Source: Micropterix aruncella (taxonomy: Eukaryota; Arthropoda; Insecta; Lepidoptera; Micropterigidae). From it: DNA of 64,000 nucleotides. The translations under genes and the position numbers were made by a program. This document shows positions 35,767 through 45,143 of the stretch, in pieces. The DNA lies in assembly GCA_944548615.1 (NCBI GenBank), contig OX155961.1:1-64000 (forward strand). The letters run 5' to 3'. The notes under the pieces are model-generated. The model was not told the DNA's origin and made no database searches. It was given only the letters and a program-made list of their open reading frames with translations. Each line of letters opens with the position of its first letter. Position 1 is the stretch's first letter.

Positions 35767-36350
35767 TTAATGAAAGGGTGAAAAGTGGGTCTTATTTATT
35801 TCGAGGCAATGCATTATTAACCTGTCATGTTAATTCCACGCGGCGGTCGTTTTTTATTATAACATTTTATTATTTTAAACTGTCGTTGAATTTGTGTGGT
35901 CTAGAGCTTAATTGAAGCTCACTTTGTCGTGCATTCCGCTAATTACTCCGTGTTTTTTGTGAATTAAATCCACGATTTTGTACAGAGGATAGGTGATTTA
36001 AAAATATGGTCGCAGGACTGAGTAGCAGGTATTATACTAATAAGTGGTACCGTGGTATTAGTGGTTTTTCGCCAGTAGGAAAAACAACGTTGTCTCTTTC
36101 TCAACCCGTGGGCTGACGAGCTATGGTGTCACAAAGACGGCGATTATCGTTTTGTCGATTTCCCCCATACTTCTGACACAGTAAATATAGTAGCTAAAGC
36201 AGTATGGAAACTAGGCCCATTTGTTGAAATAAATACCTACGGAGCAGTGAAGCACTATTGTCACCCCCTCATATTTTGTAAAAATTAGAAGTTATTTTTA
36301 ATTATTATTTAAAACATTTTTATTAATTAAAATATGAATTAAATCATTGA
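35767..36350. other. Spacer inside the foldback complex
   Basis: No supported gene. About 36104-36280 reads in one frame without stops (ADELWCHKDGDYRFVDF ... AVWKLGPFVEINTYGAVKH), but no family is recognised. Confidence 0.3.
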
Positions 36351-36552
36351 CGGCTTGACGGATTGACGGATTGATTGACGGACCGATTGACGGACCGATT
36401 GACGGACTGAAGAACGGACCGATTGACGGACCGATTGACGGACCGATTGACGGACCGATTGACGGACCGATTGACGGACCGATTGACGGAACGATTGACG
36501 GACTGATTGACGGACCGATTGACGGACCGATTGACGGGCCGATTGACGGATC
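36351..36552. repeat. 12-bp minisatellite, about 16 units
   Basis: Unit GACCGATTGACG repeated with few changes. As 12 is a multiple of three, several frames stay open on both strands (IDGP, SIGP and SVRQ tetrapeptides). The minus-strand frame that looks like a signal peptide plus SVRQ repeats begins with GTG at 36626, not ATG, so coding is not supported. Confidence 0.9.
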
Positions 36553-37264
36553 GGCTCCATCATCAGACCCTGAGCACTGCACAAGGTTATAGTTATTGTC
36601 AAGACAAATGAAACGAGCCCAAACACGACAGGTTTATCGTGTGTAGTTTAGGAGTTCCTATGACCATTTTCCGTATCCATTATCAATACCAAGCCGATAA
36701 TTAAAGGACTATCCTGTAAACAATAAAATGACAACTAATATAAAGTCGATTTAATGTATCGATAATATTAGATAATCGTAAGTGGTGTCGCAAAAGGCAA
36801 TGTTGACAGTCAAAAAATAATTAATACGATAACATTGTGGAGAGGTGAAAATATGGGGGGCGCCAGTTTTGCATGCGGCAATTTTGCACAAATGTCACTT
36901 TTGACAGTTCCAAATTTGTTGAGGGCAGATTTGCAGGAGGCAACCTTGCAGGCGGCAACCTTGCAGGCGGCAACCTTCAGTACAGTTTTTAAGTTTTTCT
37001 GTTAGGTTAGGTTAGGTTAGGTTTTTCTTTCCCTAAAATCGAAGTGACATTAATTACCGGCATCCTTGTAGTGGATGACTTTTATACATCAAACTAAACA
37101 TTAAAAAAAATGTTTTAAGTTTTTCTGTTAGGTTAGGTTAGGTCATTTTGACATTTGCAAAACTGCCTTCTGCAAGATTGCCTTCTGCAAAACTGCCGCC
37201 TGCAAGAATGCCGTCTGCAAGATTGCCGTCTGCAAATTTGCCTTCTGCAAGTTTGATGCGACCC
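36553..37264. repeat. Partial foldback-family copies with 15-bp minisatellites and TTAGG runs
   Basis: 36858-36978 repeats the outer end and minisatellite of the 34643 arm. 36985-37145 repeats the TTAGG block (runs at 37002-37021 and 37130-37143). 37150-37258 is a 15-bp array in inverse orientation (CTGCAAGATTGCCTT type). 36553-36850 is unremarkable AT-rich spacer. Confidence 0.75.
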
Positions 37265-38017
37265 GAAAATATTCACCACTTTAATTTACCCTGACATGAT
37301 AATTTGCTACTTCTTTTTCTAAATTTAAAATTAATAACATCTGACCGCTTTACTGCTTTATTTTTGGTTTGTAAAATAATATAAAATTATTTTATTCGTG
37401 TAATCATGTCCTAATGCGCCATTCTCAAACGTTGCTATCTTCGGGTTTGTATGCAAGTTTGCTTTCTCCAAGAATGCCGTCTGCAAAAATGCCGCCTGCA
37501 AGGTTGCCGCCTGCAAGGTTGCCGCCTGCAAGGTTGCCTCCTGCAAATCTGCCCTCAACAAATTTGGAGCTGTCATGGGCCGTTTACACTCTCGCGCGAG
37601 GCGCGAGGCGAGACGCAAAACCATGTGCGTAAACAAACAGAACAGAGGCAAAGCTTCTAGCAAGTAGGTAAACATTTTGTACGCTCGAGAAGCTTTGCCT
37701 CTGTTCCATTTGTTTTGCCTCTGTTTTGCGTCTCGCCTCGCGCCTCGCGCGAGAGTGTCATAGGCCGTTTACACTCTCGCGCGAGGCGCGAGGCGAGACG
37801 CAAAACCATATCAGTAAACAAATGGAACAGAGGCAAAGCTTCTAACGAGCGTACAAAATGTTTACCTACTTGCTAGAAGCTTTGCCTCTGTTCTGTTTGC
37901 TTACGCACATGGTTTTGCATCTCGCCTCGCGCCTCGCGCGAGAGTGTAAACGGCCCATAAACGGCCTATAAAAGTTACATTTGTGCAAGTTTGCCGCATG
38001 CAAAACTGCCGCCCCCG
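37265..38017. repeat. Right arm of the 3.4 kb foldback element, interrupted by two MITEs
   Basis: Inverted match to 34643-35000, from CACTTTAATTTACCCTGACA to the outer end GCAAAACTGCCGCCCCCG. The 15-bp array is at 37470-37552. The arm is split at GGAGCTGTCA / AAAAGTTACATTTG by the two MITEs at 37577-37955. On the minus strand the array reads as LQAAT/LQEAT pentapeptides. Confidence 0.85.
37577..37955. mobile_element. Two tandem hairpin MITEs, GGCCGTTTACACTCTCGCGC family
   Basis: MITE 1 (37577-37758) and MITE 2 (37763-37955) each begin GGCCGTTTACACTCTCGC. MITE 2 ends in the full reverse complement, MITE 1 lacks the last few bases, and both are inverted repeats almost throughout (GAGGCGAGACGCAAAACCAT, CAGAGGCAAAGCTTCT). 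They are joined by TCATA. A related terminus bounds 39860-41255. Confidence 0.88.
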
Positions 38018-38306
38018 CGCCGTACTATTGATTTTATAGTGTAATATAAAATCAATGGCGCCGTACTATTGATTTTATAGTGTAATAAAATATCAATCAA
38101 TACGTTGAATGGCAATCAATCGACGTAGGTACATACATAGTTTATATCGGGGAAGTCCCTTGACACTTTTTGGCTGAGGTTGTCATTTTTTGGTTGCAGT
38201 AAAAAATATTGATTAAAATCATTGATTTTTTTTAAAACATCACTTGTTTTAAATCGCGATGTAAATCACCGATTTAAATAATACGATTTAAATCATCGCA
38301 ACCCTG

Positions 38307-38314
38307 ATTGGTGA
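38307..38314 (+). repeat. hAT target-site duplication, right copy
   Basis: ATTGGTGA, identical to 27736-27743. The flank continues with block B (CTAATCAGCTGG). Confidence 0.92.
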
Positions 38315-38465
38315 GACGAGAATCTAATCAGCTGGCAATACAAATTTTATAAATTGTGCAGGTTTTTCGTCTATTTATCTTATCATAGATAGGATATGCG
38401 TAAACGGTTATCTTCATAAATAGTATTCAGAATATATCAGTATTGACAGTTTTTCAATAGCGACA

Positions 38466-38742
38466 ATGCCTTTTTCTGATACATGTAAAATCCTCTTCCA
38501 CTCCCCGTCATTAAGTCTGTGCTCCCCATGTGGGGTGTCCGTGTTTTATAGTGGCCAGGTGGTAATGGGCACTGTGCAGTTTACTCTGGATAAACCAAAA
38601 AAGCTTAAAGGTGTACGTTTGGAAATAAAGGGGATCGGGCGCACGGCTTGGAACGAACAACAGGGATACGGGAATAACAGGCGGACCATTCATTTCTCAA
38701 GGCAAGACGAATATTTCAGAAGTGAATCACTGCTTGTAGGAG
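38466..38742 (+). CDS. Alpha-arrestin, candidate first exon B (proximal)
   Basis: Encodes 92 residues plus one base from MPFSDTCKILFHSP, with Arrestin_N strands (SGQVVMGTVQFTLDKPK, LKGVRLEIKGIGRTAW, FRSESLLVG). The donor GGAG|GTTAGT is phase 1; joined to exon 2 it makes a Gly codon and the usual GG(N)DTMELAEGEH loop. Spliced to exons 2-5 it gives a 384-residue protein. It is the nearer first exon (3 kb from exon 2) and so the more likely default. It carries a seven-residue insert, SLSLCSP, absent from exon A. Known alpha-arrestins act as adaptors that bring NEDD4-type ubiquitin ligases to membrane proteins for endocytosis. Confidence 0.88.
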
Positions 38743-38840
38743 GTTAGTATTGCGAGTAAAGCGACTGATCTGCAAATAACTATGTGCTGATGATTTGTTT
38801 ATTTTTCAACGGTAATGGACAGTAGGGTAGTAGCCACTGA

Positions 38841-39055
38841 TCATATGGTAGTAGCATCGATTGACTCGAAATATATTATCAAATGGCTTATGACTAAAAG
38901 TACAAGCCAGTGTGACGAAATGGTGACTTAGGCCATATTTGACATATCTGTCACTTGATACAAGTTGACAAGAAATATATTTGGTTGATAATGTTTAAAA
39001 TAAATTAATAATATTATATTAGATAATTAGATTTACAATTTTATATGTGCATAGT
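38841..39055. other. Intron spacer
   Basis: AT-rich intron DNA, nothing else seen. Confidence 0.3.
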
Positions 39056-39353
39056 GGGCTCGATTGCGTTTCTTCGTGAACTAAAATCTGAAATTAGTCC
39101 GTGTGAACGAGACAGGGTAATTTGCTAGAGCGGTAAGTGAGATGACCGCACAGACTTATTAGGGACTAGTGATGACCGGTTGTCACTTTTTCGCATTAAA
39201 ACTGCCCGTTAAGGTCAACGCACCTAAATCTTACACCGTATAAGTTCGACAGATCGACGATCGTTCGTTTCATATTCCGCTCTAACGTATTGCTCTGTCT
39301 CGTTCGCTTGGACTAATTTTAGTTTTAATTCACAAAGAAACACATTCGGGCCC
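39056..39353. mobile_element. Foldback MITE, GATTGCGTTTCTTCGTGAAC family, copy 4
   Basis: Most complete termini of the four: GGGCTCGATTGCGTTTCTTC on the left and its mirror ending CGGGCCC on the right. The interior shares GACCGGTTGTCACTTTTTCG with copy 2. It lies in arrestin intron 1. Confidence 0.82.
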
Positions 39354-39858
39354 AGTATAGAACTTTTTTAGGCTACTTAATTTATTGATCAATTTAGTTA
39401 TTTATTCATTTATAGATTTATTTATTTACTAAATTATAAATCAAAATATTTTCTTTTTCTATATTTAATATTACTTATTTATTTATGTGTTAATATTATA
39501 ACCTCATTTTTTTTAAGAATTAATGAGCGATCGGAATGAATGAATGAAAAAAATAATAAAAGTGAAGTCACTATGTCATACATCACCCCAGAACAGATAT
39601 ACAATTTAGTGGGGTGATAAAATCCACACAAATGTAAACTTCTCTTCTTTGCTAAAAAAAAAGGAATGCGTTAGATTAGTTTTTTTAAACCATTATAAAA
39701 ACTAATTTTCATATAAAAAACTAAAAAAAACTCATGAGTTTTTTTTTATTTTGCATTAGGTACCTACAATGATCGAATTTAGTCTGGTTTTTTTTTAAAA
39801 AAATAGGCGGGGTATTAACACCTAATATATTCCTAGGTTTCATTTAACTCAAATGTTA
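39354..39858. other. Intron spacer
   Basis: AT-rich low-complexity intron DNA with T and A runs. No coding frame. Confidence 0.3.
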
Positions 39859-39859
39859 C

Positions 39860-41255
39860 AGCTCATTTACACTCTCGTGCGAGGCGCGAGGTTGGACGCG
39901 GGACGAGGCGCAAGACGAGAGTGTGAACGGACATTTGTGTCTCGCCTCATGACTTGTCTCGCCGCTCGCGTCGGGAGCGGTTTATTGGGAACGAGTCAAA
40001 GGACCTCGCGACAAATAGTCGGGGGGCCAGCAATAAATAAGCGCAAGAGAAAGCGGCTAGGAAAGGTGTAATTTTAATTAGTACCCTAAAGTGTTTTGGA
40101 AAAGCTGAAAATTAATCAGTAGACAGTGGATGCCATAAAGAACTTGAAACATACGGTCAGACTGCTTCATAATCGAACGCGTGGCGTCAGCATGTCCGTA
40201 CCATTATATTGCACGGCACAGTAGACCTGTGAGGGACCACCCCTCACAAGACTCCAGGTTTATTCGGTGTGAGGTGGTGGTGTCAACTTACGAGTTATAT
40301 CCGTAATGAAAGGCGGTCTTGAAGGAAGTAGAAGGAATTTATTGATTGAAGATTTGATATTGCCAGCTATAACGCTTTCCGGACAGTTTACGTGGACGCG
40401 AGTATATAGATGCGCGACTGCGGTTACGAGGATATACAGATGAGGATCGTATGTGTGCTCCTAGTATCTTGTACTGGGCACCGCACGAGTCTGTGGGATT
40501 ACAGACTGATGTTTCAAGACTCAGACAGAATAAGGAAAGGAAGCCAAGGAGCCGGATCCGTTAAGCAACCTCGTAAGAGAGGTACCGGATATGCCGTCGC
40601 AACCTTGGGGGAAGGTGATCACTCGGGAAATGATAATTTGGGTGGTTTTTCGCCGGTTTAAATAGGCTGTTAAATGATGCAATCCGAAAATATTCCGAGT
40701 AAAAGTATTGTTTCATCGAGCTGATTCATAGCTACACGAGTCAAAATAATAGCTAAATTGTGTTAGTGGATTTCACTGGAAGTCGATGCATTTGTTGATC
40801 GCATGTAATGGACTTAAGGTCCGTTACAGACCGATACGTCATAGACCGTTGCGTGACATGTATGGAGATGCTGACGCCACGCGTTCGATTATGAAGCAGT
40901 CTGGCTATATATTTCAAGTTCTTTATTGCATCCACTGTCTACTGATTAATTTTCAGCTTTTTCAAAACACTTTGGAATACTAACTAAAACTAGATTAGAT
41001 GAGAAAATTACACCTTTCCTAGTACGCCAGCGCCAGGTGTCCCGAAACCTAGCCTGCTGACCGGACCCCGGCATTCTATGGCCAAAATATTGTCTGATCT
41101 GAAAGTATCAGCTTTTCCAAAACTCTCACTTTTTTGTATCTGGTTCTTGTATAGCTCGCACGCACCACGAGAGTGTAAACAGAAACTCATTTTCCTTCGA
41201 TCACGCGAGGCGAGACACAGACACTAGGCGCGAGATGAGAGTGTAAATCAGCTAT
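39860..41255. mobile_element. Nested foldback DNA element, about 1.4 kb, in arrestin intron 1
   Basis: Outer ends GCTCATTTACACTCTCGTGC and (reverse complement) GCTGATTTACACTCTCATCT relate to the hairpin MITEs at 37577-37955. Inside, about 40040-40200 and 40865-41030 are long inverted repeats (CTAGGAAAGGTGTAATTTT, CATTAATCAGTAGACAGTGG-like, ACGCGTGGCGTCAGCAT). The centre (40200-40860) contains CGGTTACGAGGATATACAG and no recognised transposase. Non-autonomous. Confidence 0.7.
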
Positions 41256-41806
41256 TAAATATAAATATGCACTTACCTTGTTTATATGAAGAAAAACTTG
41301 GTAAGGTAATATTCCGGAGCAGGAAATTGGCTTACCTTTTCTTAATGAATTTTCGGACCGAACTGTCAGTTTATTGAATAAAGTAGATACCAAGCGAACA
41401 TTAGGTTTTGCCAATTGATAAATAAAGTTTGTTTTTGAGGAAATTGAATTCAAATATCTATGACCGTTTCAAAGAGTAATCATAAAGAACATGATTTTTC
41501 CCAGTCGTGTAAAGTTCCGTTCACTGGGCAATGATGGCTGATATGACAGTAACAGGTGTATAAACTTAAAAAGTGACTTATGTCAAAAAATAAAACAATA
41601 TTCAATAAAAGTTAACTTCATCATCATCACTATCACTTGCCTTTTATGACTAATATCCAATGAATAATTATTAGACATAATATTTTCCTAATCAAAAATG
41701 GTGCAATATTGATTAGGAAAATATTATTCATTCAAAATTGGTATTGTCTATATGCTGATCTTAAAGTTTGCTACCATAAGCAGTTTGTAATTATTGTCTA
41801 TGACAG
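41256..41806. other. End of arrestin intron 1
   Basis: AT-rich. A hairpin with 16-bp arms (AATATTTTCCTAATCA / TGATTAGGAAAATATT) lies near 41680-41728. The acceptor is CTATGACAG, ending at 41806. Confidence 0.5.
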
Positions 41807-42021
41807 GTAATGACACTATGGAGTTGGCGGAAGGCGAACATAAATACGACTTTTCCTTTCAACTTCCTCCAAACATTCCTTCTTCGTTTGAAGGACCCAT
41901 TGGCTTCATACGATATTCAGCCAAGGTGATTATGGACCAACCGTGGAAGATCAACAAGAAATATAAAATCGCTTTTACGGTGTTGTCCATCCTGGATTTG
42001 AATATGAACCCATCTTATGCA
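41807..42021 (+). CDS. Alpha-arrestin exon 2
   Basis: Acceptor ACAG|GTAATGAC, donor GCA|GTAAGT (phase 0). It encodes the middle of Arrestin_N: DTMELAEGEHKYDFSFQLPP, NIPSSFEGPIGFIRYSAKV and IMDQPWKINKKYKIAFTV. The LPxxIPSSFEGxxGxIRYxxKV wording is highly characteristic of ARRDC proteins. Residues 93-164 of the 384-residue form. Confidence 0.93.
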
Positions 42022-42095
42022 GTAAGTTAGGTCTTGAAGTAGTTTAAGCTCTTATCGCAGGTTTCTTACTCTAATCTATACTTGAATTTTTTCAG

Positions 42096-42278
42096 AGTCC
42101 GGTTATATACAACGTAGAAAAGAGCAACACTGGATTTTTCACATCTTCCGGTTTGCTCAAAATGGAAATTCTCTTGCCTGGAACGGGATTTGTAGCAGGG
42201 CAAAGCATACCGATCAAATTAAATGTTAATAATGAGAGTAAAGCGTCAGTCGATGGATTTTTAGTACATTTAACGCAG
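42096..42278 (+). CDS. Alpha-arrestin exon 3
   Basis: Acceptor TTTTTTCAG, donor CAG|GTATTT, 61 codons in phase 0. It encodes the end of Arrestin_N and the start of Arrestin_C: KSNTGFFTSSGLLKMEILLP, GTGFVAGQSIPIKLNVNNES. The G(Y/F)VxGQxIPxxxxxxNxS phrase is the standard beginning of the C-terminal arrestin sandwich. Intron 2 is only 74 bp, the shortest in the gene. Confidence 0.93.
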
Positions 42279-42689
42279 GTATTTCATTATAATATATAAC
42301 TCATTCAGTAAGATAGATTGAGACTGTTGATGCTGCGGTGAATCCGTCATCTCAGGATGGTATAACGATCATTGTCGTCTTTTCATCCTGAGATGAATCG
42401 CAAAGATTTTGAGTTGTAAACAATCCACAGATCTAGTTACGTCACTTTCCAGCAGAGTCCTACCACAAACAACGAGGGACACTGGCAAGCCAGTGGTGCT
42501 CCCTCGCTCAGGATGCTTACTAGTTTTGGAAGGACTGATTTTTTCACAAGACTGGTCACCACTCGAGGACACTTACAGCAATTACTTATACAGGCAAATA
42601 CAGCCCATAGTTCTTTTTATCCTCTTTTATCGGGCGGGCAATGGGCCATTTTAAAAGTAGATGACATGAGGTCAATATGCCTACCCCAC
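42279..42689. other. Arrestin intron 3, proximal part
   Basis: Contains a local inverted phrase (CATCTCAGGATG / CATCCTGAGATG, about 42348-42395) and anonymous unique-looking DNA. No coding frame. Confidence 0.35.
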
Positions 42690-44170
42690 TGTCTTGCTGT
42701 ATTGTTTCCTATAGAGCGGGGGTGGTTGCGGACTTTACGGCGACTGCACTTGAAATGACCCTCGGCCATCCGATTCTGGGTGAACAGCCGGGCAAAGGAC
42801 GCTGTGGTCCGCGATAGATTCGGTAAACACCGTTTCACCGCTTCATAAGGGAGAGGATCGCGCAAGCGACCTCGAACTCGTAACCAATCGAGAGACCGGA
42901 GTAATCTGGTCACAATTGGAAGTAAGGGCGTGAGTGTCGGCCCGCCAGGTAACATTCCTGGCTATCTCGCGGTTAAGGCGTTGGCCTCTTACGGGCTTGT
43001 GGAGTAGCTAGACGGTGGATTGTTTTGTCCCCAAGTCTTCTACGTTCACTTCCAGGGAGATAGAACGACTAATCGTTAAAACTTCCTGAAGTGATGGGCT
43101 CGCCCGCTGAGGTCGACAACCCAAGTTGTCTTAGGAAACCTGGCTCCTAATGGTTCCGTGCAGTTTGGGTGGTGTTGGCCAAACTCTTTCTGTCATCTGG
43201 CCTGCCCAACTCACGATTCAACTCCTATCTGGTAGCCTCTTCAAAGAGGGGCTTACCCTGTCAGGGCCACTGTGAGCTACTGCCACGGCTGCAATCCTGC
43301 TGTCGGCGGTGGTTGTGATCAGAAGATTGCGGATTCAGGGGGATACCTCGGGCGGAACTGGGTGGTTAGAGCACTATCTGCACTTGCGGAAAAAACGGAG
43401 AAAGCCCCAACCGGCAAATAACCAGAGGGATCTGGAAACATATGTTTCCTATGGCAGCAGAGGGTATTTGTTGACCCGATGTCTTCAATCCTTGAATCGA
43501 TCTGTCGGCCACCCGATCCCAAGTGTCTATGATGGGCAAAGGACATTGTGGTTTGCAAAATATTCAAACTGAATAACCGCTCACGTCAGGCGACCACGAA
43601 TCCGTGACCAGGCTTGGGGATGGAGAAATCTGGCCAAATCTGGTAGTAAGGGCGTGAGGTTGCCCCGTTGAGTTCACTTTCCAGTGCTTCGCGGTAAGGC
43701 GTCGGCTTCTTACGGCCATTGTGGCGGAGCTAGACTGTGGACTGTGTTGTCCCTAAGTCTCTGTGTAATCACCTCACGGCTGAAAAAAGGATCTATATCG
43801 TTATAACAGCCTGAGGTGTCGGGTTTGCCTGTTGCGGATGACAGCTACAAAGTGCCTTAAGAAACCGGTTTTTAATAGTTCCATGCAGCTTAGGCCTGAC
43901 GGCTTGTTTCTCTTTCTAAGGTTGGCCCAACTCTCGATTCATCTCCCATTCGGTAGCCTCCTCGAAGAGGGACTTAACCTGGAAGTGCCACTATAAACTC
44001 TGCCTGCAGCTAAATCTGTCGTTGACCACTATGATCGGAAGTGCGGATCCGGGGGAACACCTCCGGCGGAATAACCGGTGGAGTCTCAAAGCGTACCTAC
44101 CGGTTCCTAAGAAGAGAGGGTAGTTGTTGACCTGGCATCACCTATCCTTATAAAGGGAGCTGTCATGGAT
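42690..44170. repeat. GC-rich repeat of unknown class, tandem dimer (copies 2 and 3)
   Basis: Two diverged copies (about 42690-43490 and 43490-44170) of the repeat first seen at 4440-5105, in the same orientation and order: TCGGCCAYCCGAT, GTCCGCGATAGATTC, AGTAAGGGCGTGAG, CGCGGTAAGGCGT, YGGCTTCTTACGG, GTCCCYAAGTCT, TCGTTATAACWBCCTGA. The second half of each unit (GGTAGCCTCYTCRAAGAGGG, GGTTAGAGCACTATCTGC) extends beyond the part preserved at 4440. No open frame longer than chance. Confidence 0.65.
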
Positions 44171-44463
44171 GAGGTGCAAACATAGGATATCATCATAAAA
44201 CCCAATACATATAGACCTGCGTCATTTGCTTGATGTGGCGACTGCAAGCCGCACATATTCTGCACTCTGCAATAGAAGACCCACAATATTTGCGGTTTGC
44301 CATACCTAGTGGGGTGATGTAATCCTGTTGAAGTATTTCCCTTTTGCGACTTTTCTTTTATGTACTAAAAAAATATATATTGCAATTTAAATCTATGTAA
44401 ATATAAATAGCATAAAGTTTAACATAAAGAAAATAAATAAAAAAATATTTTTTATAATTTCAG
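44171..44463. other. Arrestin intron 3, distal part
   Basis: AT-rich. The acceptor TTTATAATTTCAG ends at 44463. Confidence 0.4.
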
Positions 44464-44655
44464 CTAACTGTGTATACAGCTGCTAGCCCATGGCCCAGTA
44501 CACGGTTTATAAAAGATAAAATCTCCATTGTTCAAATACCTGAAAGAATTGATGGAAAATCTACAAAGGAAATAGAATTATCGTTAGATATCCCTTCAAC
44601 CCCTCCTTCTACAGTTAATCCTTCGTTTGTTATCTGTATTGCCTACTACATTAAG
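44464..44655 (+). CDS. Alpha-arrestin exon 4
   Basis: 64 codons, phase 0 on both sides (TTTCAG|CTA; AAG|GTAAGT). Arrestin_C strands: LTVYTAASPWPSTRFIKDKI, then IELSLDIPSTPPSTVNPSFV and ICIAYYIK. The 'xIPPTPPST...CxIIxVxYxL/IK' phrase is conserved across alpha-arrestins. Confidence 0.93.
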
Positions 44656-44861
44656 GTAAGTTGAAAATAAAAATGCGTTATGGTCGCAAGTACATAGTTT
44701 ATTAATACTCAATAGCGTTGGGAAGTTGTATCGCACTGTCTTTAAGATCTTTGGTTATTGTTATGAAGTTCACCATATCATCACTTTGCATATGGCTTTG
44801 TTCCATTGCGACATTGCAGAGATTTAGATGTTACCCTCGTATAGGAAGTGATACACATTGA
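44656..44861. other. Arrestin intron 4, proximal part
   Basis: Intron DNA with no recognisable element before the MITE at 44862. Confidence 0.3.
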
Positions 44862-45108
44862 CACAGTATACAGACTGTAGCTTCTCTTACAACAAAAATT
44901 GAAATCGAAGCGAGCGACGTCCCGAGTCTTAAACGCTCGCATATGGCCGCTACTTTGTTGATGCAGATATTCAAACGTTCGAGAAGTTTGACAACCCCCA
45001 CCCTCGTTTAACGCTAACTACAACGCATCCCTTTGCTCACTTCCCTCGCACCCTAGCCTTGCAACGCCGTGCTACTGGAGAGTGCGCGTACTGTTCTGTA
45101 TATTGTGT
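44862..45108. mobile_element. CACAGTATAC MITE, copy 1
   Basis: Ends CACAGTATACAG and (reverse complement) ACACAATATACAG. The interior (GTAGCTTCT, AAATTGAAATCGAAGCGA, TTCCCTCGCACCCT) matches the copy at 59678-59943. About 247 bp, in arrestin intron 4. Confidence 0.75.
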
Positions 45109-45143
45109 CATTTATGTGCCTATCATCTGCTTGGCACCTGCTG

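Larger units (their letters stand above)
27744..38306 (-). mobile_element. hAT DNA transposon (BED-finger type), 10.56 kb with nested insertions
   Basis: Left terminus CAGGGTTGATAA and right terminus (reverse complement CAGGGTTGCGATGATTTAAA) are flanked by a perfect 8-bp duplication, ATTGGTGA. ATTTAAAT-rich subterminal repeats occur at both ends. The transposase is on the minus strand, in pieces: BED finger (34279-34512), mid-domain with the SIDGWSN motif (about 29740-30178), and C-terminal dimerisation domain (about 28200-28990). Insertions separating them include a REL non-LTR (29022-29735), Helitron-like DNA (30479-31330 and 32150-32700), an RNase H non-LTR (33157-34240) and foldback/minisatellite elements (34643-38017). 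It entered the 5' flank of arrestin exon B, about 150 bp before that ATG, after the exon duplication. Confidence 0.9.
38307..38840 (+). repeat. Duplicated block B: promoter, 5' UTR and first exon of the arrestin gene
   Basis: Homologue of 24972-25475. Without the hAT, its left side (27731-27743) would join at 38315. It keeps TATAAATTGTGCAGG, the ATTGACAG phrase and TTTTCAATAGCGACAATGCC, so it has the same putative transcription control as block A, now displaced from its original far upstream sequence by the 10.5 kb insertion. Confidence 0.85.

Noticed and set aside
36339..36626. Apparent secreted protein with SVRQ tetrapeptide repeats on the minus strand
   Set aside because: The frame begins with GTG, not ATG, and the repeat is the 12-bp minisatellite read in one of several open frames.
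35090..37145. TTAGG runs as evidence of a telomere or a chromosome end
   Set aside because: Runs are only three to five units, inside repeated blocks within a hAT and flanked by unique gene sequence; interstitial.
37358..37675. Pentapeptide-repeat protein (LQAAT/LQEAT) on the minus strand
   Set aside because: The frame crosses a MITE junction and the repeat arm, has no domain outside the array, and mirrors non-coding foldback copies. Kept only as a repeat.
41019..41190. Possible rRNA or tRNA gene among the GC-rich patches (also 4440-5105 and 42690-44170)
   Set aside because: No cloverleaf, A/B box pair or recognisable rRNA core could be found by eye.
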